This document shows, one piece after another, positions 39,396 through 47,559 of a stretch of 64,000 nt of DNA. Numbering within the stretch: position 1 is the first letter of the stretch; each line of letters opens with the position of its first letter. Made by a program: the position numbers and the translations under genes. The DNA comes from Leucothrix mucor DSM 2157 (GTDB lineage: Bacteria; Pseudomonadota; Gammaproteobacteria; Thiotrichales; Thiotrichaceae): assembly GCF_000419525.1 (NCBI RefSeq), contig NZ_ATTE01000001.1, positions 3,120,501 through 3,184,500 of the forward strand, read 5' to 3'. The notes beneath the pieces were generated by a model. The model saw nothing but the letters and a program-made list of their open reading frames with translations, did not search any database and was not told the origin of the DNA.

Positions 39396-39452
39396 TGTCG
39401 CTAAGTGACACTCTGACGACTAAAATGCGTCACATGTTAACGTTGTCACTTA
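39396..39452. promoter_or_regulatory. Repeated TGTCRCTWA half-sites, possible enhancer sites for an RpoN activator
   Basis: TGTCGCTAA (39396-39404) faces TGTCACTTA on the other strand (39410-39402), forming the near-palindrome TGTCGCTAAGTGACA. A third TGTCACTTA is at 39444-39452. They lie about 90-150 bp upstream of the sigma-54 promoter, the usual distance for an enhancer-binding protein. Confidence 0.45.
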
Positions 39453-39638
39453 TTTGGCAGAAGAAATGTCAGCGTTAGGGTAATACCGGTGATCAGTAGC
39501 AGAAAAGTTGCGGCAAAAAGGCAAAGGGAATTGCACAAAAGCAAGCGCAGAGGAATAGGAAAAGCAGCCTGAGATGGGCTATTTTAGAAAAATGTAGAAA
39601 ACTTAACGTTTATTCATGTACCGTTCATCGGGAATTTA

Positions 39639-39806
39639 TATAATGAACCCACTTCAACGGATAGCCAAGCAGTCGACGATAACAACAATAAATATCACAA
39701 TAATAAGAATAAACTGACTGGTACTAATAAAAACAAAACGCTGCTCCGCGAAGTGATCGAAATATCGGGATACATAATAAGAAGATTCTGGGGTGAATTT
39801 CACCCC
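39639..39806 (+). ncRNA. Possible plus-strand AAN-rich untranslated transcript
   Basis: A TATAAT at 39639-39644 without a good -35 is flanked by the inverted repeat GTTCAT (39623-39628) and ATGAAC (39643-39648). Downstream come AACAACAATAAATATCACAA (39681-39700) and further AATAATAAGAATAA and AATAAAAACAAAACG runs. A GGGGTGA-ATT-TCACCCC hairpin at 39790-39806 could end the transcript, but its tail is poor in T; it could equally terminate the leftward gene at 39837. Weak evidence overall. Confidence 0.25.
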
Positions 39807-39836
39807 ACCCACTTTCTCCTAAAGCCAACCAAATGG

Positions 39837-40268
39837 CTACCTACCTTGCAGATACGATGCACCCGAATCCACAACAAAGCGATTTCGCATCGCTGTACGC
39901 CCTAGTAACATTCTGAAGCGCATATTATCGCGATTACTTAGGGTGAGTTCCGCATCAAAAGTATGCTCACCAATCACCAACTTTGAGCTAATCACATAGC
40001 GCATTTCTGTATGTCCACCAGAATCCGTCACCGGACGACAATCAACTACTTTCGCCTCACACCACTGCTCTGTCACAGTATCCTTTTGATTAGGATGCAC
40101 ACCAAAGCGCACCCAATTTTCACCATCCTTCTCAAAAGGCTCTACGGTAAATGCATGGATACAAGAAGTTCGTGCGCCTGTATCAATTTTAGCCTTTACC
40201 CGACTAATACCCAGCTCAGGCAGTCCAATGTATTCACGCCAGCCAAGCCCTGCTAATTGCTCTGCCAT
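39837..40268 (-). CDS. RimK-associated retropepsin-like protein (COG4067)
   Basis: A 143-residue protein of the family often annotated as ATP-dependent zinc protease but with a retropepsin-like aspartic protease fold. The active-site-like motif is KIDTGARTSCIHAF near residue 27-40, followed by MLLGRTAMRNRFVVDSGASYL near the C-terminus. In other genomes it is found next to rimK, which is not in this window. Role unknown; a peptidase activity is inferred from fold only. Confidence 0.82.
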   Translation of the reverse strand: MAEQLAGLGWREYIGLPELGISRVKAKIDTGARTSCIHAFTVEPFEKDGENWVRFGVHPNQKDTVTEQWCEAKVVDCRPVTDSGGHTEMRYVISSKLVIGEHTFDAELTLSNRDNMRFRMLLGRTAMRNRFVVDSGASYLQGR

Positions 40269-40371
40269 AATTTAATCATCACCCATATTAAGTTAATCCA
40301 AAATTACCACAAGCCACCCTTACTGAGCAGTAATTTCTCTAACGATAGCCACTTCTAATTATTACAGACAC

Positions 40372-40410
40372 AAAAAAGCGGAGGATATAAATATCACTCC
40401 GCTCTTTTTT
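40372..40410 (-). terminator. Terminator after the outer-membrane protein gene
   Basis: On the minus strand AGCGGAG pairs with CTCCGCT around a 13-base loop, with T6 on the 3' side and A6 on the 5' side. It follows the barrel gene by about 40 bases and could act in both directions. Confidence 0.8.
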
Positions 40411-40448
40411 AAGCTATCACATTAACCACGAATCGTGGTCATACGATA

Positions 40449-41621
40449 TTAACGTAGACGGTAGCTAACACCCATGTTCAGAGAGGTATCTACTTTTTCG
40501 TTGTTGTTGTCGATGTCATCACTAACTTTTGATGCCTTAGCAGTCAAAGTCAGATCCAACTGGTTGTCCAGGTAGTAACGGAATGTAGAAGCCAAAGTGT
40601 TAGTAGTAACATCTTCAACATCATCTTCGCCAGAGTTGCTGTAATCCAGTAACCAAGCATTTTCCCAGTCAACTTTATCAGTTAGCTCGTGAGTCAATGT
40701 CATTGCATTGTTCACTTGGTAAGCTGTGTCATCATCACCATAAATGGTAGACAGTGAAGCTACGTTAGAGAACTGTGTGCGGTTGTTCAGAGGACGGTGG
40801 TATTCAGCACCAAAATCCAGTGAAGGGTCTCCGCCGTCAGAACCGTCGTAGTTAGTAATAACTGCACCAACACCACCACGTACTAACCAGCCGTACTTAC
40901 GAGTAGAGATGAATTCGTTTTGCAGAACGTCGTTAGCTTTGATTACGCCACCAGCGCCCAGACTTCCACCCAGTGCTTTCTCAATGTCAGCAATCCAGTG
41001 CTGGTCATAGCTGCCGTAGCCGAACTTGCTCTTGTACTCATCTTCACGAGCAACAATGTTAGCAACTTGCTGGTAAACTGCTTTTGAAGGAACCGCTGTC
41101 AGTGCGCCTTGCTCACGCAGTGCTTCAACTAAACGAATCGCTTTAGCCATTGGCGTAACGTTAACAACACGACCGTAACCTAGACCAAGACCTACCTTGG
41201 AGTATGGGTCATCAGCATCTTTCTTCAGACCTAAGTCAGCAGAACCATACCAGAACGCACCTTTTGAACCAGGACGGAAGTAGTTATCTGCAGTGATAGA
41301 ACCGTTAGCCAAGTAAGTGCTGTCTGACTTATCACCGTCAGTAGAACCACGGCTGATTGAACCGTCTGCATAGAAAGATACGCCAACGTTACGGTTAGGG
41401 CTGCTGAATACGCGATCGTAGTCTAAAGACAGCTCTGCATTGTATGCACTTTGGCCTTGGTTACCATCGGTTGTGCTGAACGAGCCATCGATGTATGCAT
41501 CTTCATAAGAAGAAGTCGCTTCAGTGTAATCATATAGAGTTACTTCTGCAGAAGCATTGCTTGCTGCAACAGTCATTAGCGCTGCAGATACTGCAATAGC
41601 CAGTTTAGTATTAACGTTCAT
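40449..41621 (-). CDS. Outer-membrane beta-barrel protein of unknown function
   Basis: A 390-residue protein with a clear signal peptide (MNVNTKLAIAVSAALMTVAA, cleavage after SNASA). The mature part alternates polar and aromatic residues in amphipathic strands, typical of a barrel, and ends NMGVSYRLR rather than the usual terminal Phe. Strands at about 30-150 and 240-390 are interrupted by a soluble, helix-rich stretch (about 155-235). I do not recognise the family. The frame opens five codons earlier at a GTG, but ATG 41621 begins the signal peptide. Low codon diversity suggests high expression. Confidence 0.75.
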   Translation of the reverse strand: MNVNTKLAIAVSAALMTVAASNASAEVTLYDYTEATSSYEDAYIDGSFSTTDGNQGQSAYNAELSLDYDRVFSSPNRNVGVSFYADGSISRGSTDGDKSDSTYLANGSITADNYFRPGSKGAFWYGSADLGLKKDADDPYSKVGLGLGYGRVVNVTPMAKAIRLVEALREQGALTAVPSKAVYQQVANIVAREDEYKSKFGYGSYDQHWIADIEKALGGSLGAGGVIKANDVLQNEFISTRKYGWLVRGGVGAVITNYDGSDGGDPSLDFGAEYHRPLNNRTQFSNVASLSTIYGDDDTAYQVNNAMTLTHELTDKVDWENAWLLDYSNSGEDDVEDVTTNTLASTFRYYLDNQLDLTLTAKASKVSDDIDNNNEKVDTSLNMGVSYRLR

Positions 41622-41915
41622 TACTTTAAATCTCACTTATATTAAATCAAACTTTATGCTCATCAAATTAGAGCAATATGTAGTTCGTGTTGGCCATAGT
41701 GGCCTTTTCGCTATCAATCTTAATAGCTGTTGTAGATCTGAGACAAGAAATGTTTCAAAAAAGTCACTATTATTTTTGAATTTTCTAACAAAGACTCAAA
41801 ACCTACTGAAAATTGGTATTTTTATAACTAATTAGCTATTTGATGCGGACAATTATTACACACGAACATTTACCATGACTGAATACTATGTGGTAAAAGG
41901 TTAATCTTCAAGTTG

Positions 41916-42986
41916 CTATTTGGTAAGGTTGAGCGGATTTTCGGGATTTATACCACTCATAAAGGGCAATCTGCGCTCCGTGTTGGTTATTTGATACACT
42001 AGTCCCATCCAGTTCCCAATGACCGCTAAACCGGAGTCATGCCACGTATTATCTAGGTTTGGAATGATCAACTGCTCTGGGAAAACAGGCAACGACTGGC
42101 CGTTATCTAAGGCAGCTTGAAGGCGGTCTTTATATTCTTCAAAAATTGCTTCAGAAGTCAGATTAAAATAATTATCCGGGAACGGTGGGTAATCAGGACG
42201 CTCACCTTGCTGGTAACGAATCACTTCCCGCTTAAACTCTTTCAGTAAACTGATGGTGTCATACTCGGGATGCCCCTGAAAATAAACCGTGCGAATCCCA
42301 TCACCACTGACTGCAAGGTGTACGCCGCCAACCTCCCCTTCGACTAACACCCGCAAACCTGCAGACTCAAAACGCTCACGATCAATCACATTGTATCGAG
42401 AGTGCGGCACGTTAAAGCGAGTATTAATATCTGACACTAGAGGATGTTTTTTATCCGTCACCCGGTGCGGGTAAACCCCCCAGCGCTTATAGCCTAAATG
42501 CTGGCGACGCTCTCCATGCCGAGCCTCCAAAACAGCATGCGTTGCCAGACAAGAGCACAGGGTTGATGTCACATTCTCATGAGCCCAATTAGTGATCTCT
42601 AACAACGGCTCCCAGAACGGTTCTTCAGACAAATTATCGTGGGTTACGTTAGCCCCCGTAATAATTAATGCGTCCAAACCCTCTGCACGAATCTGATCAA
42701 AGGTTTCATAGTAAGTATCAATATGCTGTTGTGCTTCAGCGCCCCGTTCTTGATGTGGCAAGGCAAACGGATGCACTCTGAATTGCGCAATGGGGTTACT
42801 GGCACCGATCAGGCGAAAAAACTGCCGTTCCGTTGGAATCAGTGCCGCATCCGGCATCATATTCAACAAACCAACGTGTAGCGTTCGAATATCCTGCTGC
42901 TCAGCCCGCTCCGAACTTAAGACAATTTGTCCTTCCTCATGTAACTGCTGAAAGGCGGGTAACTCATTATGGGCAATCAATGGCAT
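41916..42986 (-). CDS. metA: Homoserine O-acyltransferase MetA (MetAS family)
   Basis: Activates homoserine for methionine synthesis by acyl transfer from an acyl-CoA. The 356-residue protein has the MetA opening LHVGLLNMMPDAALIPTERQ, the catalytic Cys146 in STLCSCLATHAVLEA, and the catalytic His-Glu in YFQGHPEYD. The sequence around the Cys differs from E. coli MetA, so succinyl versus acetyl specificity is uncertain. The gene follows an unknown P-loop gene by 12 bases, so they probably share a transcript. No SAM riboswitch was seen. Confidence 0.9.
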   Translation of the reverse strand: MPLIAHNELPAFQQLHEEGQIVLSSERAEQQDIRTLHVGLLNMMPDAALIPTERQFFRLIGASNPIAQFRVHPFALPHQERGAEAQQHIDTYYETFDQIRAEGLDALIITGANVTHDNLSEEPFWEPLLEITNWAHENVTSTLCSCLATHAVLEARHGERRQHLGYKRWGVYPHRVTDKKHPLVSDINTRFNVPHSRYNVIDRERFESAGLRVLVEGEVGGVHLAVSGDGIRTVYFQGHPEYDTISLLKEFKREVIRYQQGERPDYPPFPDNYFNLTSEAIFEEYKDRLQAALDNGQSLPVFPEQLIIPNLDNTWHDSGLAVIGNWMGLVYQITNTERRLPFMSGINPENPLNLTK

Positions 42987-42998
42987 AGTAAATACTCG

Positions 42999-43877
42999 TT
43001 AAACGTGACGATCAATCGCCGTTTCAATCAAATTCAGGAAGTCTTCTTCGCACTTAACCTGATAAAGCTCAGTGGTCTTAATCGTGTAGGCAAAGCGATT
43101 GGCAATATCCTGATAGCGCGGAATGCGAGCATTAAATAGCTTAGGAAATACCCAGCGTACAAAATCATCAGGATTAACCAATGCCACATACTCCAGCCCC
43201 CGCTCGCTCATGTAGATGGCTAGCTGCTCATCTAAAAAGGCTTCACGGTAATATAATGGCTTGGGGGAGCTGACAGCCCGACCGATCAACACCTGCTCAT
43301 CGGCATCGGTTGCCTGAATGTAGATCATCAGAGTATGACGATCCAGGGTCTCCAACACTTCCTCGTTATCCAGCTCACACACACTGCCACCGGCATCATT
43401 AATAAAATGATTAAAGCCATACAGCTTCTGTGATTTTGCCATAAACTCTGGCACATCCAGCATGGCCGCAACTTCAGCATGGTGATGCAGTTGCAAACGG
43501 CGCTTAAACTCTTTCAAGCTTAAGCCGCCAAGCTCAGGATTACCCAGCTTACCCAGAAAGCTGGACAAGGGCTTGAGGTGATCAAAGGTAATATTATTGC
43601 GAATATAAATGGAGTCGCTGCGCAATAGATCCCGCAAAAAGGGAACCTGCATGGCTTGCGATTTTATATTATCCAGAATTGGCTCGTTCATGTAGTGCGT
43701 GCCAATGCGGTAATCACCGGAGTAGTGAAACCATTCACGGCTACGCAAAATATTGGACAGGTAAGTCTTACCCACGCCCGACATTCCCAATAATGTGATG
43801 GATTTATGCGTCCAGTGACGAAATTCTTCTGATGATAGTCTCACTTTACTATTACTGCTTACGCTAAAAACGCGCAT
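42999..43877 (-). CDS. P-loop ATPase/kinase-like protein upstream of metA
   Basis: A 292-residue protein with a Walker A motif LLGMSGVGKTYLS near residues 29-41 and a mixed alpha/beta fold, resembling shikimate-kinase-like P-loop proteins in its first half. The C-terminal part (LFNARIPRYQDIANRFAYTI) is not one I recognise. Lack of a signal peptide or membrane helix points to the cytoplasm. Its tight link to metA hints at a role connected with methionine or a modification pathway, but nothing in the sequence proves it. Confidence 0.7.
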   Translation of the reverse strand: MRVFSVSSNSKVRLSSEEFRHWTHKSITLLGMSGVGKTYLSNILRSREWFHYSGDYRIGTHYMNEPILDNIKSQAMQVPFLRDLLRSDSIYIRNNITFDHLKPLSSFLGKLGNPELGGLSLKEFKRRLQLHHHAEVAAMLDVPEFMAKSQKLYGFNHFINDAGGSVCELDNEEVLETLDRHTLMIYIQATDADEQVLIGRAVSSPKPLYYREAFLDEQLAIYMSERGLEYVALVNPDDFVRWVFPKLFNARIPRYQDIANRFAYTIKTTELYQVKCEEDFLNLIETAIDRHV

Positions 43878-44053
43878 TATACCGCGAACACAGCACCACG
43901 CACCCTATCTTTAATCAGGGGAATTTTTGGCGTGGAGCTGGTATTGTAATTATCTGGCTATATCGTAATGATAATAAATACTTACTGGGCGAATCGTCAT
44001 ATTTGCTCTATAAATAGTCAGCAACACCCCAAGCATCATTAAACAAGGACAGT

Positions 44054-44416
44054 ATGATGAAGATTTTCCCGCCCCTGTTAGCGCTGATTTTATTGGCGCC
44101 AGCGGTGATGGCTACCAGTCAACCCGATAAGCAAACCACCGCAACAGAACATGTACCAGCCCCCAGCGTTAAAAAAGAAGATCCTTCGGACAAGTTAAAA
44201 AACGTCAAAGTCAGCCCCGAAGAGAAAGCCTTTATTGTTAGCCAGTGCCGAAAATTTGCGACCGAAGATGGTATTACTGAAGAGCACACCAATACTTATT
44301 TAGATATCTGCGTCAGCGAATTGACCATTGCTGTCAAATCCGCCATCTACGAACGCAAACAGAAAGCGACCGTGATTATCCCGGCAAGAACTCCCAACGC
44401 CCCTCAGGCGATGTAA
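44054..44416 (+). CDS. Small secreted protein with one C-x20-C module
   Basis: I do not recognise this 120-residue protein. It has a signal peptide (MMKIFPPLLALILLAPAVMA), a charged linker, and one helical segment with C65 and C86 (QCRKFATEDGITEE, then YLDIC). That segment resembles the two Cys modules in the protein at 13634-14182. AAGGA lies upstream of the first ATG. The gene is divergent from the metA pair and convergent with the RND permease. Confidence 0.75.
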   Translation: MMKIFPPLLALILLAPAVMATSQPDKQTTATEHVPAPSVKKEDPSDKLKNVKVSPEEKAFIVSQCRKFATEDGITEEHTNTYLDICVSELTIAVKSAIYERKQKATVIIPARTPNAPQAM

Positions 44417-44442
44417 GTTCTTGCAAGGCGCTTATGAAGCCT

Positions 44443-47400
44443 TTAAGCATTCATTAGCGCTTCGGATGGTTCGGCTTCTGATATCTCAATAAAGCCGATA
44501 TCTTCCATAATGCCGTACAAAGCTGGCAACACAAGCAGCACCAGCAACGTTGCGCTTAACATTCCGAACACCACACTGGTTACTAACGGAATCAGCAACT
44601 GTGCCTGCAAACTGGTTTCAAACAGCAAAGGCGCCATACCGGCAACAGTAGTCACCGATGTCATAAACACGGCCCGGAAACGATCATGCACCGCCTGTTT
44701 TGCCGCATCGTGCAAAGCCATGCCTTCAGCACTGCGATATTTCACAAACTCCACCAGCAAAATCGAATCATTCACCACAATACCTGCCAGTGAGACAAAG
44801 CCGATCATACTCGGCATCGACAGGTCCTGCCCCATTAGAATATGCCCCCAAATCACACCAATCAGCGCCAAGGGAATATTCACCATCACCAACAACGGCT
44901 CACGGTAGTTTTTAAATTGCAGACTCAGCAGTAAGAAAACCCCGAGTAAAGCCAGCACAAAACCGCTTAGAATCGAACTATTAGTTTCATTGCCGCTAGC
45001 CACTTCACCTTCCAAAGCGACACCAACTCCGGGATAGCGCTTTTCAAGCTCGGGTAAAAACTTCGCCTGAAAATCTTTAAGCACTTCAGCAGTATTTGCC
45101 ACTCGCGAGTCTATATCACCATAGATATTAATCACTCGCTTGCGCTCAATATGACCAATCCGTGCGTATTCACGTTTTTCAGTAATTTGAACCAGGCTAA
45201 CCAACGGAATGGCTTCGCCCGAACTGGTGATAATATTAAAGTTATCAAAGTCAGCCAGTGCCGTTTGTGCGCTACTGCCCAGTTTTACCTGTATTTCGTA
45301 AGCTTCAGTGCCTTGATAAACATCATCCACCTTCACACCTTGGTAAGCCGCTCGTAACTGCGAGGCCACCATTTGCGAAGTGACTCCTTTTCGCAAGGCA
45401 CCGGGCTTTAACGTGAAGCTAAATTGTGGCTTACCGGGACGAAGATTGTCCGCAAGATTGGATACCCCTTTATAACCATTAAGCCAATTCTGCACCTCCC
45501 AAGACACTTCAGATAACTGATCAAGATCATCGCCACTTAAGCGAATATCAATCGCACGCCCTGCAGGACCAGGCGATGGCTCTTTAAATTGAAGGTTGAT
45601 GGCAATCGGAATATCGCCGGTATAACGTCGCCAGGCAGGAATGAATTCACGCAGACTGGTGTTTCGGTATTCCGTTTCTAAGAAGTCGACTCTGACTGTG
45701 GCAATGTGTGTTCCACTTTCTGAGGAATCCACATTCTTGTTGTAGGTCACAATCACGTTTTTCAGCAGCTCTTGATCGTTTTGGTCGGCAAACTCATCAC
45801 GCGCTTTATTTAAACTTTGGATTAGTGTCTCAACCACTCCTTCGGTTTTTGCCAATGGCGTACCTTGTGCTAGTAGTACTCTAGCCTCAACGACATTCCC
45901 CTCGAGACTTGGAAAGGCTTTAAATTTCAGACCACCCGTGATAATCATACCGATTGAAACAATCAGCAAACCAATAGCCAAACCCACCGTGATGTAGCGA
46001 AAACGGATAGCCAATCCGCCCATGTGTGTTGCCCCATTACGCAAGCGTAAAAAGCCCTTCTCAAAAAGTACACGCCAGCGAGGCGGCTCTCGCTCATGAC
46101 CATGCTCCAGCGAATGCTTTAGGTGGTGCGGCAATACAAAAAATGCTTCAAACAAACTCACCGTGAGTACTGACAGCAAAACGACTGGTAACACACCCAG
46201 AATTTGCCCCAAGTCACCCTTCATAAACAACAAGCTACCAAACAGCAACGCTGAGGTTAGGAATGAGGAAAACACCCCACGTATCACTCGCTGAGTACCA
46301 ACGACAACGGCCTCGGCGGGGTTATGGGTCTTTTTATACTCATGGGCGATGCTTTCAGAAAGCACGATAGCATCATCCATCAGAATACCAATCGCCATCA
46401 GCAATCCCACCATTGAGATCATATTAATACTGACGCCAAACCAACTCATCATTGCCAAACCACCTAAAAAGGAGATCGGTAAACCCATCGCAATCCACAA
46501 GGTATAGCGCCAACTGAAAAACAAATACAACACTAAGCTGGCTAAAATCAGCCCCTGCCAGGCATTAGTAGACAACAGCTGTAGCCGGTCATTAATAATC
46601 GTGGCCTGATCATTCGTCAGCACCATTTTAGTACCCGCCGGCAAACGCTCCACTTGGTCATCAACAAAGGCTTTAACCTTGTCAAACACTTTGATGGTAT
46701 CGTCGCTGCGGTTTTTGGTGACACTCAGTACCGCAGCACGCTCACCATTAAACTCAATTCGCTCTTCATCTAAATCAAACTGATCTTGTATTTTGGCAAT
46801 GTCACCTAAGCGAACTTCACCACCTTTATCGGTATTCAGGATGACCAAATCAGCCAACTCTTCAACCGTTTTACGAGCATTCGAAAAGCGTACCAGATAA
46901 CTTTTATCCGAGCTTTCGATCGTGCCCGCAGGCAAATCCACTGCTTGAGATTGAATTAAGCTGGCAATGTCCTGAATGCTTAGTCGGTACTTCAGCATTG
47001 TCTCGGCATCGACCAACACCATTAACTGATGCGTTGAAAAGCCTGACACTGAAACTAGTGGCACACCCGGAATCGATAACAATGCTTTACGGTAGTACTC
47101 TGCCAAGGCTTTAAGCTCAGAGGCCGTTAGCCCCTCTGAGGTAATCGCGATATCAACCACTGCATCGGTGCGACCGGACTTAGTGACAACCACATCTTCT
47201 ACTTCAGAAGGAAAATCGGTAATGGTATCGACAGCAGAGTTGATATCATCCTCGAACTGCTTAACATCACCGCCTTCCTGCATGCTTATGGTTAGGATTC
47301 CAACACTATCGCGTGCTTCACAACTTTGCTCATCAGTGAAGCTAATACCATCCGTAGCATCTTCTAAACGCGTACAAATAGCCTCTTCAACATCGGCCGT

Positions 47401-47559
47401 ACTGGCGCCGGGGTAAGCCGCCGTCACCGTAAATTTATTTAACTCCAGTGCAGGAAAGGTTTCCTTATTTAGCGATGGCACAGTCACCAAACCCAGTGCA
47501 ACAATTGCCACCATCAGGATATTGGCTGCCGTTGGGTGCAGCGCAAAAAAGCGAATCAT
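44443..47559 (-). CDS. RND efflux transporter permease
   Basis: Inner-membrane proton-driven pump of the AcrB/HAE superfamily, 1038 residues, twelve transmembrane segments with two large periplasmic loops. Family features are the opening IRFFALHPTAANILMVAIV, PGASTADVEEAI, the proton-relay region GILMDDAIVLSESI in TM4, and GIVVNDSILLVEFVKYR in TM10. It belongs to the subgroup in which the adaptor gene lies first and overlaps by ATGA. No outer-membrane channel gene is adjacent, so it may use TolC. Substrate unknown. Confidence 0.92.
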   Translation of the reverse strand: MIRFFALHPTAANILMVAIVALGLVTVPSLNKETFPALELNKFTVTAAYPGASTADVEEAICTRLEDATDGISFTDEQSCEARDSVGILTISMQEGGDVKQFEDDINSAVDTITDFPSEVEDVVVTKSGRTDAVVDIAITSEGLTASELKALAEYYRKALLSIPGVPLVSVSGFSTHQLMVLVDAETMLKYRLSIQDIASLIQSQAVDLPAGTIESSDKSYLVRFSNARKTVEELADLVILNTDKGGEVRLGDIAKIQDQFDLDEERIEFNGERAAVLSVTKNRSDDTIKVFDKVKAFVDDQVERLPAGTKMVLTNDQATIINDRLQLLSTNAWQGLILASLVLYLFFSWRYTLWIAMGLPISFLGGLAMMSWFGVSINMISMVGLLMAIGILMDDAIVLSESIAHEYKKTHNPAEAVVVGTQRVIRGVFSSFLTSALLFGSLLFMKGDLGQILGVLPVVLLSVLTVSLFEAFFVLPHHLKHSLEHGHEREPPRWRVLFEKGFLRLRNGATHMGGLAIRFRYITVGLAIGLLIVSIGMIITGGLKFKAFPSLEGNVVEARVLLAQGTPLAKTEGVVETLIQSLNKARDEFADQNDQELLKNVIVTYNKNVDSSESGTHIATVRVDFLETEYRNTSLREFIPAWRRYTGDIPIAINLQFKEPSPGPAGRAIDIRLSGDDLDQLSEVSWEVQNWLNGYKGVSNLADNLRPGKPQFSFTLKPGALRKGVTSQMVASQLRAAYQGVKVDDVYQGTEAYEIQVKLGSSAQTALADFDNFNIITSSGEAIPLVSLVQITEKREYARIGHIERKRVINIYGDIDSRVANTAEVLKDFQAKFLPELEKRYPGVGVALEGEVASGNETNSSILSGFVLALLGVFLLLSLQFKNYREPLLVMVNIPLALIGVIWGHILMGQDLSMPSMIGFVSLAGIVVNDSILLVEFVKYRSAEGMALHDAAKQAVHDRFRAVFMTSVTTVAGMAPLLFETSLQAQLLIPLVTSVVFGMLSATLLVLLVLPALYGIMEDIGFIEISEAEPSEALMNA

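Larger units (their letters stand above)
38938..39836. other. 0.9-kb gene-free interval with candidate regulatory RNAs
   Basis: No credible coding frame occurs here. The left part holds a minus-strand sigma-54 promoter and a predicted terminated RNA (39132-39281). The middle holds repeated TGTCRCTWA half-sites (39396-39452). The right part (39639-39806) has a perfect TATAAT followed by AAN-rich sequence and a GGGGTGA/TCACCCC hairpin. AT-rich spacer of no recognised function lies at 38938-39130 and 39453-39620. Confidence 0.6.

Noticed and set aside
42987-44053. SAM riboswitch controlling metA
   Set aside because: metA has a 12-base upstream gap and the region before the P-loop gene shows no riboswitch-like set of stems.
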